From contig NZ_BLRH01000009.1 of assembly GCF_025996515.1 (NCBI RefSeq), positions 310,001 to 374,000 on the forward strand: 64,000 nt of DNA, read 5' to 3'. Below are positions 8,145 through 16,265 of the stretch, piece by piece. Under the pieces are notes generated by a model. The model had not been told where the DNA came from, ran no database searches, and saw only the letters and a program-made list of their open reading frames with translations. This DNA comes from Rhizohabitans arisaemae (lineage in GTDB: Bacteria; Actinomycetota; Actinomycetes; Streptosporangiales; Streptosporangiaceae). A program made the position numbers and the translations under genes. Each line of letters opens with the position of its first letter. Position 1 is the first letter of the stretch.

Positions 8145-9332
8145 ATGCGCTTCGCGGGCCTCCAGGCCTTTTGGGGGTTCATCAGGCGTCCCCGGGTCCT
8201 CGACACGATTCTGGTATCCGTCCTTTTCACGGCGGGGGCACTCGCCGCCGTCGCCTCCGTCCACGACCATCCCGAGCTCGCCCTCGGTGCGGGCGTCTTC
8301 GCCGTCTCCGCCCTCCCCCTGCTGGTCCGGCGGAGCCACCCGGTGATCGCCGCGACGATCACCGTGGTCCTCGACGTCGCCGCCTCCCCGCTCTCCCAGC
8401 AGCCCGCGCCCGGCCTGACCGCGTCGATCGCCCTCTACAGCGTCGGCCGGCACAGCGCGGGCCGGACCTCCTTGATCGTCGCCATCCTCGCGGGCGCCGC
8501 CAACATGGGCAACGCGGCCGTGCTCCGCCTGGTCCGGGACGGGTCCGAGAACCTCGTGGGCGAGCTGCTGAGCGCCGTGGTGGGTCCGGTCTTCTGCGTG
8601 TGCGTGGGCACCTTCTTCCGGCTCCGCGGCGAGATCCGGACGCGCCGGGTGCAGCAGGCGGCCGAGGAGGCCGTCCGTACCGAGCGGCGGCACATCGCCA
8701 GGGAACTGCACGACGTCGTCGCCCACCACATCAGCGTGATCAACGCCTTGGTCGGGGGCGCCCGCGCCGCCATGGAGGCCAACCCGTCGGGGGCGCGCGA
8801 CGCCCTGCTCTCGGCCGAGGAGACCGCACGGCAGGCGCTCGCGGAGATGCGGCAGCTGCTCGACGTCCTCAGAGCCGACGGGGACACCGAGACGACACCC
8901 GCCGCGGGGGCCGTGGGGCTGCCCGGCCTCATCGAGCAGGCGGGGAGCGCGGGGCTGCCCGCCCGGCTGGAGATCACCGGTGAGGTCGTGCCGCTCCCCG
9001 CCCTCGTGGACCACGCGGTCTACCGGATCGTGCAGGAGTCCCTCACCAACACCCGCAAGCACGCCGCCGGGGCCCGGGCCGACGTCCGGGTCTCCTACGA
9101 GTCCGACGCCGTCGAGGTCGAGGTGCTGGACGACGGGATGCCGGTGGAGCGGGCCGTGGGCGGCTTCGGCCGGCAGCCGAGCGGATTCGGCCTGGGCGGG
9201 ATGGCCGAGCGGGTGGCCATGTGCCACGGACAGCTGCAGACCGGGCCGCGGCCGGACGGGGGCTTCCGGGTCTACGCCCGATTCCCCCTCCCGGTACTCC
9301 CCCGGCCGACCGTGCAGGAGGCACATCGATGA
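8145..9332 (+). CDS. Sensor histidine kinase, NarL/DesK class
   Basis: The 395-residue product has four to five N-terminal membrane helices (residues about 15-160). A HisKA_3 dimerisation helix follows, with the phospho-acceptor His in RRHIARELHDVVAHHISV. The HATPase domain has the N-box NTRKHA, and DDG and GFGLGGMAERV as G-boxes. The ATG at 8145 sits 7 bases after AAGG; a GTG two codons earlier is possible. It overlaps the response regulator by 4 bases, so the two form one signalling pair. It probably controls the ABC transporter genes that follow. Confidence 0.92.
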   Translation: MRFAGLQAFWGFIRRPRVLDTILVSVLFTAGALAAVASVHDHPELALGAGVFAVSALPLLVRRSHPVIAATITVVLDVAASPLSQQPAPGLTASIALYSVGRHSAGRTSLIVAILAGAANMGNAAVLRLVRDGSENLVGELLSAVVGPVFCVCVGTFFRLRGEIRTRRVQQAAEEAVRTERRHIARELHDVVAHHISVINALVGGARAAMEANPSGARDALLSAEETARQALAEMRQLLDVLRADGDTETTPAAGAVGLPGLIEQAGSAGLPARLEITGEVVPLPALVDHAVYRIVQESLTNTRKHAAGARADVRVSYESDAVEVEVLDDGMPVERAVGGFGRQPSGFGLGGMAERVAMCHGQLQTGPRPDGGFRVYARFPLPVLPRPTVQEAHR

Positions 9333-9988
9333 TCAGGGTGCTGCTCGCCGACGACGAGGCGCTGGTACGCACCGGGTTCAGGCTGCTTCTCGGCTCCCAG
9401 CCCGACATGACCGTCGTGGGCGAGGCCGCCGACGGAGCCGAAGCCGTCCGGCTGGGCGGGCGGCTCCGCCCGGACGTCGTGCTCATGGACCTGCACATGC
9501 CCGGGGTGGACGGGGTGCAGGCGACCGAGCGGATCGCAGCCGAGCTGCCGGAGGTGCGCGTGCTCGCGCTGAGCACGTTCGACCTCGACGAACACGTGGT
9601 GGCGATGCTCCGGGCGGGGGCCGCCGGATTCCTCCCCAAGGACGTCTCGCCCGAGGAGCTGGTCGAGGCGGTGCGGGTGGTGCACCGGGGCGAGGCCGCG
9701 GTGGCCCCGCGGCTGCTCACCCGGCTCATCGGCACGTTCGTCCGGGCCTCCCGGCCACGCCTGGCCACCACGTCGCCCCGGGTGGCCGACCTCACCGAGC
9801 GGGAACGGGAGGTGCTCACGCTGATCGGGCGGGGACGGTCCAACCCCGAGATCGCCCAGGCGCTGCAGGTGTCGCCCTCGACGGTCAAGAACCACGTGAC
9901 CAACCTCTTCGGCAAGATCGGTGTCCGGGACCGGGCGCAGGCCGTGATCGTCGCCTACGAGACGGGGCTCATCGATCGGAAGGCGTAG
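9329..9988 (+). CDS. LuxR-family response regulator
   Basis: This 219-residue protein has an N-terminal receiver domain: acidic pocket ADDEALV, phospho-acceptor Asp in VVLMDLHMPG, and Lys in FLPKDVSPEEL. The C-terminal LuxR helix-turn-helix runs LTEREREVLTLIGRG to VKNHVTNLFGKI. The start codon overlaps the kinase stop (ATGA). It is the partner of the upstream kinase. Confidence 0.94.
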   Translation: MIRVLLADDEALVRTGFRLLLGSQPDMTVVGEAADGAEAVRLGGRLRPDVVLMDLHMPGVDGVQATERIAAELPEVRVLALSTFDLDEHVVAMLRAGAAGFLPKDVSPEELVEAVRVVHRGEAAVAPRLLTRLIGTFVRASRPRLATTSPRVADLTEREREVLTLIGRGRSNPEIAQALQVSPSTVKNHVTNLFGKIGVRDRAQAVIVAYETGLIDRKA

Positions 9989-10068
9989 GACTCCGGCCCC
10001 AGTCCGCCGCCGAAGGGACCGTTCTCAGGCTCGATGAATCCCGGCCGTCGTCCGGGGAAGCTGGACAC

Positions 10069-10971
10069 ATGACGGCAATCACGGCGACAAACCTCACCAA
10101 GCGCTACGGTGCCACCGTAGCGGTGCAGGACCTCACGTTCGAGGTCCTGCCAGGTCGGGTCACCGGCTTCCTCGGGCCCAACGGGGCCGGGAAGTCGACC
10201 ACCATGCGGATGATCCTCGGCCTCGACCGCCCGACGAGCGGATCCGTCAAGATCGACGGCCGCTCCTACGCGGAACTCCGCAGACCCCTGAACAAGATCG
10301 GCGCCCTGTTGGACGCGAAGGCGGTCCACGGCGGCAGGACCGCCCACAACCACCTGCTCGCCCTGGCCCAGAGCAACGGCATCTCCGCCAAACGGGTCAC
10401 CGAGGTCCTCGACATCGTCGGGCTGACCGAGGTGGCGGGCCGGCGCATCGGCGGGTTCTCCCTCGGGATGGGGCAGCGGCTCGGCATCGCCGCCGCGATG
10501 CTCGGCGACCCGGAGATCCTCATCTTCGACGAGCCGGTCAACGGGCTGGACCCGGAGGGGATCCTGTGGGTCCGCACCTTCATGCGCAAGCTCGCGGCCG
10601 AAGGCCGTACCGTCTTCGTCTCCAGCCACCTCATGAGCGAGATGGCGCAGACCGCCGACCACCTCATCGTGATCGGCAAGGGACAGCTCATCGCCGACGC
10701 CGAGGTCGGCGAGTTCATCGGGCTCAGCTCCCAGGGATACGTGCGGGTCGGCTCGCCGCAGCTCTCCCAGCTCGCGCCGCTCCTGGGCGGCGAGGCCGTC
10801 CTGCACGGCGACCATCTGCGGGTCACCGGCGTCACCGCCGCCGAGGTCGGCGAGACGGCGGCCCGCGCCGGGCTCGTCCTGCACGAGCTGACGTTCGTCC
10901 AGCCGACCCTTGAGGCGGCGTACATGGAACTCACCAAGGGCAGTGTCGAGTATGAGGCGGTCGCGGCATGA
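10069..10971 (+). CDS. ABC transporter ATP-binding protein
   Basis: This 300-residue single ATPase of the drug/bacteriocin-export type (CcmA-like) has Walker A GPNGAGKST near residue 40, signature SLGMGQRLGIA, Walker B ILIFDEPVNGLD and the switch His in VSSHLM. The C-terminal about 90 residues form the extra domain of this subfamily. It lies 80 bases after the response regulator and overlaps the permease by 4 bases. With the two-component pair upstream it resembles self-protection export modules. Confidence 0.93.
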   Translation: MTAITATNLTKRYGATVAVQDLTFEVLPGRVTGFLGPNGAGKSTTMRMILGLDRPTSGSVKIDGRSYAELRRPLNKIGALLDAKAVHGGRTAHNHLLALAQSNGISAKRVTEVLDIVGLTEVAGRRIGGFSLGMGQRLGIAAAMLGDPEILIFDEPVNGLDPEGILWVRTFMRKLAAEGRTVFVSSHLMSEMAQTADHLIVIGKGQLIADAEVGEFIGLSSQGYVRVGSPQLSQLAPLLGGEAVLHGDHLRVTGVTAAEVGETAARAGLVLHELTFVQPTLEAAYMELTKGSVEYEAVAA

Positions 10972-11726
10972 GCACGCTTGTCCTTCGTTCGGAGTGGACC
11001 AAACTCCGCTCGGTCCGATCCACGATGTGGACGCTGATCGCGACCGCGGTGACGATGCTCGCCTTCGGCATCCTGCTTCCGCTCGCCGTCGCCAACTCCT
11101 CGAACCCGGCTGAATCCGGTCTGAACGGCACCGACCTGAGCCTTACCGGTCTCGGCCTCGCCGCGCTGACCATCGCCGCACTCGGCGTGCTGACGATCAG
11201 CGGGGAGTACCGCACCGGCTCCATCCGGACCTCGTTCCTGGCGGTGCCCGGCAGGGTGAACATGCTCGCCGGCAAGGCCGTCGTGTTCACCGTCGTCTCC
11301 CTGGTCGTCACCACGGCCGCGGCGTTCCTGTCGTTCTTCGCGGGACAGCTGGTGCTGGACGGCACCGGGCTGGAGACGACGCTCGGCGCCCCCGGCGTGG
11401 TACGGACGGTCGTCGGCGCCGGGCTCTACCTCACCGCGAGCGGCCTGCTCGGGCTGGTGCTCGGGGCCCTCATCCGGCACACCCCGGGCGCGATCGTCTC
11501 GGCCATCGCCCTGATCCTGGTCCTGCCCCAGATCTCCGCCCTGCTGCCCGGTCAGTGGGGGGAGACGGTCCGCACGTACCTCACCTCCAACGCGGGGCAG
11601 CAGATCGCCCTCCTCGAAACACGCCCAGGCATGCTCGAACCCTGGGCCGGGCTCGGCGTCTACCTGCTCTGGATCGCGGTGATCGGGATCGTCGCGGCCG
11701 TCCTGCTGCACCGCCGGGACGCCTAG
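10968..11726 (+). CDS. ABC-2 type permease
   Basis: The 252-residue membrane protein begins STLVLRSEWTKLRSVRSTMW, the usual cytoplasmic start of actinomycete ABC-2 permeases, and has six hydrophobic segments. GEYRTGSIRTSFLAVPGR is the conserved loop after the second helix. It is translationally coupled to the ATPase (ATGA). The exported substrate is unknown. Confidence 0.92.
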   Translation: MSTLVLRSEWTKLRSVRSTMWTLIATAVTMLAFGILLPLAVANSSNPAESGLNGTDLSLTGLGLAALTIAALGVLTISGEYRTGSIRTSFLAVPGRVNMLAGKAVVFTVVSLVVTTAAAFLSFFAGQLVLDGTGLETTLGAPGVVRTVVGAGLYLTASGLLGLVLGALIRHTPGAIVSAIALILVLPQISALLPGQWGETVRTYLTSNAGQQIALLETRPGMLEPWAGLGVYLLWIAVIGIVAAVLLHRRDA

Positions 11727-11776
11727 CGGGGCGCAAGCCCACCCGGCGCTTCGGCAGAGAACGTCGCCGCCGTCCC

Positions 11777-11813
11777 CACCGGGCCCGCCGTGAACCTCGC
11801 GGCGGGCCCGGTG
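11777..11813 (+). terminator. Hairpin terminator of the ABC operon
   Basis: A perfect 14-base stem (CACCGGGCCCGCCG with CGGCGGGCCCGGTG) with a 9-base loop lies 50 bases after the permease stop. Confidence 0.7.
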
Positions 11814-12027
11814 TCGTGCGGACGCGTTCCGGGGAGAGGACCTCGGGGTATGGCGTGGTGACGGACCCCGGCGAACGCCGCCGTACAGAACCCACGCCCA
11901 ATACATCACCGTTTGTACTTTAAAAGTTACAGAGAGTGTTGAATACCTGTGTGGGGGCATATGGGCATACGAGAGGGACGGTAACTCGACGGCATCGACG
12001 CCGCTTACGGACAGTCCGGGGGATGTT
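11814..12027 (+). promoter_or_regulatory. Upstream region of the PQQ-dehydrogenase gene
   Basis: The stretch 11900-11960 drops in GC (TTTGTACTTTAAAAG and nearby) and is the likely promoter region of the dehydrogenase. CGGGGGA before the TTG at 12028 is the ribosome site. An ATG at 12023 opens only a short unrelated frame. Confidence 0.4.
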
Positions 12028-13356
12028 TTGCACACCCAACGACCACAGGCGAGCACGGACCGGACCCAGGCACGACGATTCGGCACCCCTCGCCCGGCGT
12101 CCCGGCGGCGTCGGACCGGCCGGGCGCGAGCCGTACGGCTCACCTTCATCCTCGCGATCGGCCTCAGCGTGCTGACCCCGCTGTTCGCCCCGATCCCCGC
12201 GAACGCCGGGAATCCGCGGGACCGCGGGGACCGAGAGCGTTGCCTCCATCGAGGAAAAAGATGTTGTCCGTGCTACGTGCCCGGAAGGGGCTGGAAATGC
12301 TGCCCTTGCTGTGGACCCGGCAGGCGGGCGTGCATGAGCGCCAAAAGCAAGGCCGGATCCCGCCGGCATCCCCGCGCCCGCGGCGGCGTACCGCAGACCC
12401 CCACCGTGATCAGCACCGGCTGGACCGCGCCCTGGGAGATCGCCTGGCTACCCGACGGGAAGTCCGCGCTCGTCACGGAACGGGACACCTTCAACGTCTT
12501 CCGGGTCACCCGCAAAGGGGTGAAAACCCAGATCGGCCGGATACCGCATGGAGTTCCCGGTGACGGCGGCATGATGGGGTTCGCCCTATCGCCAACCTGG
12601 AACGGCACCACCGACCAGGACGTCTTCTTCATGCACGCCGCCGACGAAGGCAACCGGGTCGCCAGAATGAGCTTCGACGGCACGTCTCTCAGCGGATACA
12701 CCGTGCTCCTCAAAGGGATCGCGAAAAACCGGTACCACAACGGCGGCCGGATGCGCTTCGGTCCCGACGGCTACCTCTATGTGGCGACCGGCGACGCCAT
12801 GCAGACCTACCTCCCACCCGACCTGAACTCGCTCAACGGCAAGATCCTCCGGATCACCAAGACCGGGGCCCCGGCGCCGGGCAACCCCTTCGGCACCGCC
12901 GTCTACAGCTACGGCCACCGCGACCCGCAGGGGCTCGCCTTCGACTCGGCCGGACGGCTGTGGGCCACCGAACTCGGGAACACCCGGCGCGACGAGCTCA
13001 ACCTGATCCTGCCCGGGCGCGACTACGGCTGGCCGGTCTGCGAGGGATACTGCGGCAAACCCGGGAAGGAGAACCCGAAGGCCACCTGGCCGGTGGGCAC
13101 CGCCTCCCCCAGTGGGATGACCATCGTCAACGACACCGTGTACATCGCGTCCCTGCGCGGCCGGCGGCTGTGGCGGATCGAGCTGAACGGCACCGAGATC
13201 GGCGACACCTCGTGGTTCTTCCCGGACATGTACGGCAGACTCCGCGCGGTCGCCCCGGTACCCGGGAGGCAGACGCTCTGGTTCTCGACCTCCAACGTCG
13301 ACAACGGCGGCGCGCCAAGCGGCTCGGACCGCATCATCCGCACCGACCTGCGCTGA
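12028..13356 (+). CDS. Secreted PQQ-dependent sugar dehydrogenase with Cys-rich insert
   Basis: This 442-residue protein starts with TTG. A long basic N-region (to about residue 37) precedes a hydrophobic core and an ANA cut near residue 60, so it should be exported. From about residue 120 it is a GSDH/Asd-type six-bladed propeller: GWTAPWEIAWLPDG, GDGGMMGFALSP (catalytic-base region), NGGRMRFGPDGYLYVATGD, GHRDPQGLAFD. Such enzymes oxidise aldoses with PQQ and Ca2+. Between the signal peptide and the propeller lies an odd segment with nine cysteines (residues 72-102) that contains two CCPC motifs. The pqq operon about 6 kb upstream would supply the cofactor. Confidence 0.88.
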   Translation: MHTQRPQASTDRTQARRFGTPRPASRRRRTGRARAVRLTFILAIGLSVLTPLFAPIPANAGNPRDRGDRERCLHRGKRCCPCYVPGRGWKCCPCCGPGRRACMSAKSKAGSRRHPRARGGVPQTPTVISTGWTAPWEIAWLPDGKSALVTERDTFNVFRVTRKGVKTQIGRIPHGVPGDGGMMGFALSPTWNGTTDQDVFFMHAADEGNRVARMSFDGTSLSGYTVLLKGIAKNRYHNGGRMRFGPDGYLYVATGDAMQTYLPPDLNSLNGKILRITKTGAPAPGNPFGTAVYSYGHRDPQGLAFDSAGRLWATELGNTRRDELNLILPGRDYGWPVCEGYCGKPGKENPKATWPVGTASPSGMTIVNDTVYIASLRGRRLWRIELNGTEIGDTSWFFPDMYGRLRAVAPVPGRQTLWFSTSNVDNGGAPSGSDRIIRTDLR

Positions 13357-13641
13357 CCCGGCCCGGACGCCTGCCGGTGTCCTGCCCACGCCCGGACACC
13401 CGGCCGCGGGCCCGGGTGTACTCCGACGCGGATCGGCACGGCCTCGGCCGAACCCGCCGCCGGGTTGGCGATCGCGTGCCGTCCAAGCCGGAAGCACGTG
13501 CGCCGATCGGCCGTACGGGTGCTCATCAGGTGGCCTTGCACCCCTCAGCGGACATACATCAGGATGTTTCCCCTGATCGGCTACCGTGTTGAATCCCGCC
13601 GGCCCGCGCCTGGCCGTAGATACCCTGCGAAAGAGACCCTG

Positions 13642-14232
13642 ATGGAGTACACCCGGACCATCGAAGGCCGCCTCATGCCCATCCCCGGGGCCTGGGTCTT
13701 CGTCCACGGCACCAGCTCCGCCGGATTTCTCATGCGCCACCTCGGCATCGCCAAACTCCGCGGAACCTTCCGGGCGTTCGCCGGAATCATCGACGTCGGC
13801 GAGACACTCCACGACACCACCGTCTCCCTCGGCATCGAAGCCTCCAGCGTCGACACCGGCCTGAGCGCCCGCGACGCCGCGATGCGCGACGAAGACTTCT
13901 TCAACGTCGCCGCACACCCCCTCATCACCTACCGAAGCACCAAAACCCACGTCACCGAAGACGGCGACCTGGAAATCCACGGCCACCTCACCATCGCCGG
14001 AGTCACCCAGCCCGCCGTCCTCGGCCTCGACTTCCTCGGGGTCGTCTCCGTCCACACCGGCGAATACCGGGCGGTGTTCAGCGCCACCACGATGATCGAC
14101 CGGCTCGACTTCGGGCTCGTCTACAACAAGACCCTCGACACCGGCGGGAAAATCCTCGGCACCCAGATCAAACTCGAACTGGAGATCCTCGCCGTGCGGC
14201 AGGACTCCCCCGTCCACACCCACGGTGACTGA
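13642..14232 (+). CDS. YceI-family lipocalin-like protein
   Basis: This 196-residue protein carries the YceI signature: RTIEGRL, ASSVDTGLSARDAAMRDEDFFNVAAHPLITYRST and GHLTIAGVTQPAVL. YceI proteins bind polyisoprenoids or other hydrophobic ligands in a beta-barrel. There is no signal peptide from the ATG at 13642, which follows GCGAAAGAGA; the frame is open further upstream but reads as non-coding there. It overlaps the next gene by 8 bases. Confidence 0.88.
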   Translation: MEYTRTIEGRLMPIPGAWVFVHGTSSAGFLMRHLGIAKLRGTFRAFAGIIDVGETLHDTTVSLGIEASSVDTGLSARDAAMRDEDFFNVAAHPLITYRSTKTHVTEDGDLEIHGHLTIAGVTQPAVLGLDFLGVVSVHTGEYRAVFSATTMIDRLDFGLVYNKTLDTGGKILGTQIKLELEILAVRQDSPVHTHGD

Positions 14233-14632
14233 CCCCATGACCCGCCTGCCCGCCGCCGTCGCCGTCATCGCGACCCTCGCCGCCGGACTCGGCATCCGAG
14301 CCTGGACCGACGGCCCCCTCGCCAAATACGGCGGCGTCGCCCTCTACACCGTCCTCGTCTACACGCTGATCATCCTCATCCGGCCCCGGACCCGCCCCCG
14401 CACCACCGCCGCGATCGCCCTCGCCCTCAGCTGGGCCGTCGAATTCGCCCAGCTCACCCCGGTACCCGCCGCGCTCTCCGCGCAGAGCACCCTCGCCCGC
14501 CTCATCCTCGGCAGCACCTACCACCCACCCGACCTGCTCGCCTACGCGCTCGGCGCACTCCTCGCCCTCGCCGTACACGCAGGTGTGGCACGCAGACGTT
14601 CAAGCGTCACACGGAGTCGAAGAATCCGCTAG
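14225..14632 (+). CDS. DUF2809 membrane protein
   Basis: This 135-residue protein with four hydrophobic helices fits the DUF2809 family: GLGIRAWTDGPLAKYGG, YTVLVYTLIILI, ALSWAVEFAQL, DLLAYALGALLA. The function is unknown. The GTG start lies within the end of the YceI gene, so the two are co-translated. It ends 31 bases before the tRNA trio. Confidence 0.82.
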   Translation: MTDPMTRLPAAVAVIATLAAGLGIRAWTDGPLAKYGGVALYTVLVYTLIILIRPRTRPRTTAAIALALSWAVEFAQLTPVPAALSAQSTLARLILGSTYHPPDLLAYALGALLALAVHAGVARRRSSVTRSRRIR

Positions 14633-14663
14633 AGTTCTTCTCGTAAGACCGCGCAAGCGGCAC

Positions 14664-14735
14664 GCGGAAGTGGCTCAGTGGTAGAGCATCACCTTGCCAA
14701 GGTGAGGGTCGCGGGTTCGAATCCCGTCTTCCGCT
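14664..14735 (+). tRNA. tRNA-Gly (GCC)
   Basis: The acceptor stem GCGGAAG/CTTCCGC, D-arm GGCTCAGTGGTAGAGC, anticodon GCC in CTTGCCAAG and T-loop GGTTCGAATCC are all present. CCA is not encoded. Confidence 0.97.
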
Positions 14736-14758
14736 CGGAGAGGTCCACGGACCTCCTC

Positions 14759-14829
14759 GGTGGAGTGGCCGAGAGGCGAGGCAACGGCCTGCAAAGCCGT
14801 CTACACGGGTTCAAATCCCGTCTCCACCT
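14759..14829 (+). tRNA. tRNA-Cys (GCA)
   Basis: The acceptor GGTGGAG/CTCCACC, anticodon GCA in CCTGCAAAG and T-loop GGTTCAAATCC are present. It lies 23 bases after tRNA-Gly, and the Gly-Cys-Val order is the usual actinomycete trio. Confidence 0.97.
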
Positions 14830-14839
14830 CGAACAATAA

Positions 14840-14911
14840 GGGCGATTGGCTCAGCGGGAGAGCGCTTCCCTGACACGGAAGAGGTCACTGGTTCGATCCC
14901 AGTATCGCCCA
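14840..14911 (+). tRNA. tRNA-Val (GAC)
   Basis: The acceptor GGGCGAT/ATCGCCC, anticodon GAC in CCTGACACG and T-loop GGTTCGATCCC are present. It is the last gene of the trio; the terminator ladder begins 22 bases later. Confidence 0.97.
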
Positions 14912-14933
14912 CGCGTGGCGGGTTACCCTACTC

Positions 14934-14958
14934 AAAAGCCCCCTTTGGGGGCTTTTTT
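14934..14958 (+). terminator. Intrinsic terminator 1 after the tRNA trio
   Basis: AAAAGCCCCC-TTT-GGGGGC followed by six T is a textbook rho-independent terminator, 22 bases after tRNA-Val. Confidence 0.93.
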
Positions 14959-15112
14959 CGCGGGGGCCCGCGCAGTACTTTCCCGGGGGGCGACCCCCGG
15001 ACCCCCGGTGTGGCGGCTTCGCCGCCACCTTTGGACCCGGTCGCTCCGCTGGACGCCCTTGCGGGCGTCGACGCCTACTGAGTGACCAGCCACGAGGCGG
15101 ATCACCTTGCCC

Positions 15113-15137
15113 AAAAGCCCCCTTTGGGGGCTTTTTT
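15113..15137 (+). terminator. Intrinsic terminator 2
   Basis: The same hairpin and T-run as terminator 1, one repeat unit (179 bases) downstream. Confidence 0.88.
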
Positions 15138-15293
15138 CGCGTTGGCACGCGTGCAGTGTTTTTCCGGGGGGCGACCCCCGGACCCCCGGTGTGGCGGCTT
15201 CGCCGCCACCTTTGGACCCGGTTACTCCGCTGGACGCCCTTGCGGGCGTCGACGCATTCTGGGTGACCAACCACGAGGCGGATCACCCTATTC

Positions 15294-15316
15294 AAAAACC
15301 CCTTCGGGGCTTTTTT
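15294..15316 (+). terminator. Intrinsic terminator 3, diverged
   Basis: AAAAACCCC-TTC-GGGGC with a six-T tail, 181 bases after terminator 2. In the fourth unit (15451 onward) the T-run has decayed to CATTATCG. Confidence 0.8.
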
Positions 15317-15779
15317 CGCGGGGACCGCGCAGTGTTTTTCCGGGGCACGACCCTCGGACCCCCGGTGTGGCGGCTTCGCCGCCACCTTTGGGCCCGGTCG
15401 CTTGGACCCGGTCGCTCCGCTTGATGCCTTGCGGGCGTTGACGCCTATTCAAAAGCCCCTTTTGGGGGCATTATCGCGGGGGCCATGTGGTGTTTGCCGG
15501 GGGGCGACCCCCGGATCTCCTCGGTGTGGTGGCTGTGGCGCCGCCTTGCTGGTCATCTCGCTCCGCTTGATGTCCTGCGGGTGTCAGCGCCTGTGGGGCC
15601 GCCTGGAAGTGGGGTTGCCAGAGCTGCGCGGCACATGGGTGCGGATTCAGCAGGCCGTCGCAGCACAGCCCCGGCATCCGGTTGGCGTGGCGGATCACCT
15701 TGCTCAAAAGGCTCTGCGGGGCCGAACAGACTGCAAGCCGACGGCCCGGCGTGCGCGAAGTCCGCCGGGCCGCCCGAGA

Positions 15780-16016
15780 TCAGTTGACGATCAAGAAGCT
15801 CCCGATACTGAGGTGACACGTCCGGAAGACTCGGAGAGGGGCATGGGTGACGAAGAGCAGATTGGTATGCCCGCCGGCAGCGAGGCATTCCGCCTCGTTG
15901 GTAGGCAGGTTGGAGACGGGGGCCGCTGACGCGGTGGGCGCGAGGGCGGCGAGCGCGGCGGTGGCGGCAAGCAGACCGCCGGCCAGTTTCACAGCGATGG
16001 GCATCGCAGAACGCAT
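15780..16016 (-). CDS. Small secreted two-cysteine peptide
   Basis: The 78-residue product begins MRSAMPIAVKLAGG and has a clear Ala-rich signal peptide with a likely cut after SAA (about residue 32). The mature peptide of about 47 residues holds two cysteines (EAEC and RTCHL), enough for one disulfide. The ATG is preceded by GAAGGAGAGG, a strong ribosome site, which supports a real gene despite its size. No family is recognised. It lies just after the decayed end of the terminator array and faces the tRNA genes. Confidence 0.7.
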   Translation of the reverse strand: MRSAMPIAVKLAGGLLAATAALAALAPTASAAPVSNLPTNEAECLAAGGHTNLLFVTHAPLRVFRTCHLSIGSFLIVN

Positions 16017-16265
16017 GACCTCTCCTTCACAGGTCGACTGTCACTCATAGCGAGCAATCAACTACTTACCGCAGTCAGGCTCGAGGGAAGCCTCAGTCCG
16101 CTTTCGAACCCCCTAAGGTGAGCGCCCTGTGTCGTAGGAGATAGCCAGGCAGAAACCCGCGCACAACCAGAGACGCATGGCGGGCCCCGTACGTCCCATT
16201 TGGGTCGCGATTCCGGACCGCGGGGCGGCGGTGGATTCGCTTGGGCCTCTATAGCATCGCGAACT

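Larger units (their letters stand above)
14934..15720 (+). repeat. Tandem array of terminator-bearing repeats after the tRNA trio
   Basis: Units of about 180 bases begin at 14934, 15113 and 15294. A shortened, decayed unit begins at 15451, and a trace of a fifth (CGGATCACCTTGCTCAAAAG) is at 15690-15710. Each good unit holds an intrinsic terminator (AAAAGCCCC..GGGGCTTTTTT), a GGGGGCGACCCCCGGACCCCC block, a GTGGCGGC-TTCG-CCGCCAC hairpin, a GACGCCCTTGCGGGCGTC hairpin and an end box GAGGCGGATCACC. Copies 1 and 2 are almost identical; copies 3 and 4 are progressively diverged. No protein-coding gene is credible here. Confidence 0.9.

Noticed and set aside
8980-10971. Long open frame that runs through the kinase and regulator into the ABC ATPase
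   Set aside because: Only the part from 10069 is protein-like. The upstream part is an out-of-frame reading of the kinase and regulator genes.
12023-12175. ATG at 12023 as the dehydrogenase start
   Set aside because: It opens another frame that soon stops; the TTG at 12028 is in frame with the signal peptide and propeller.
14846-15929. Several open frames within the terminator repeats
   Set aside because: They repeat the same translated terminator units and have no start signals; the DNA structure explains them.
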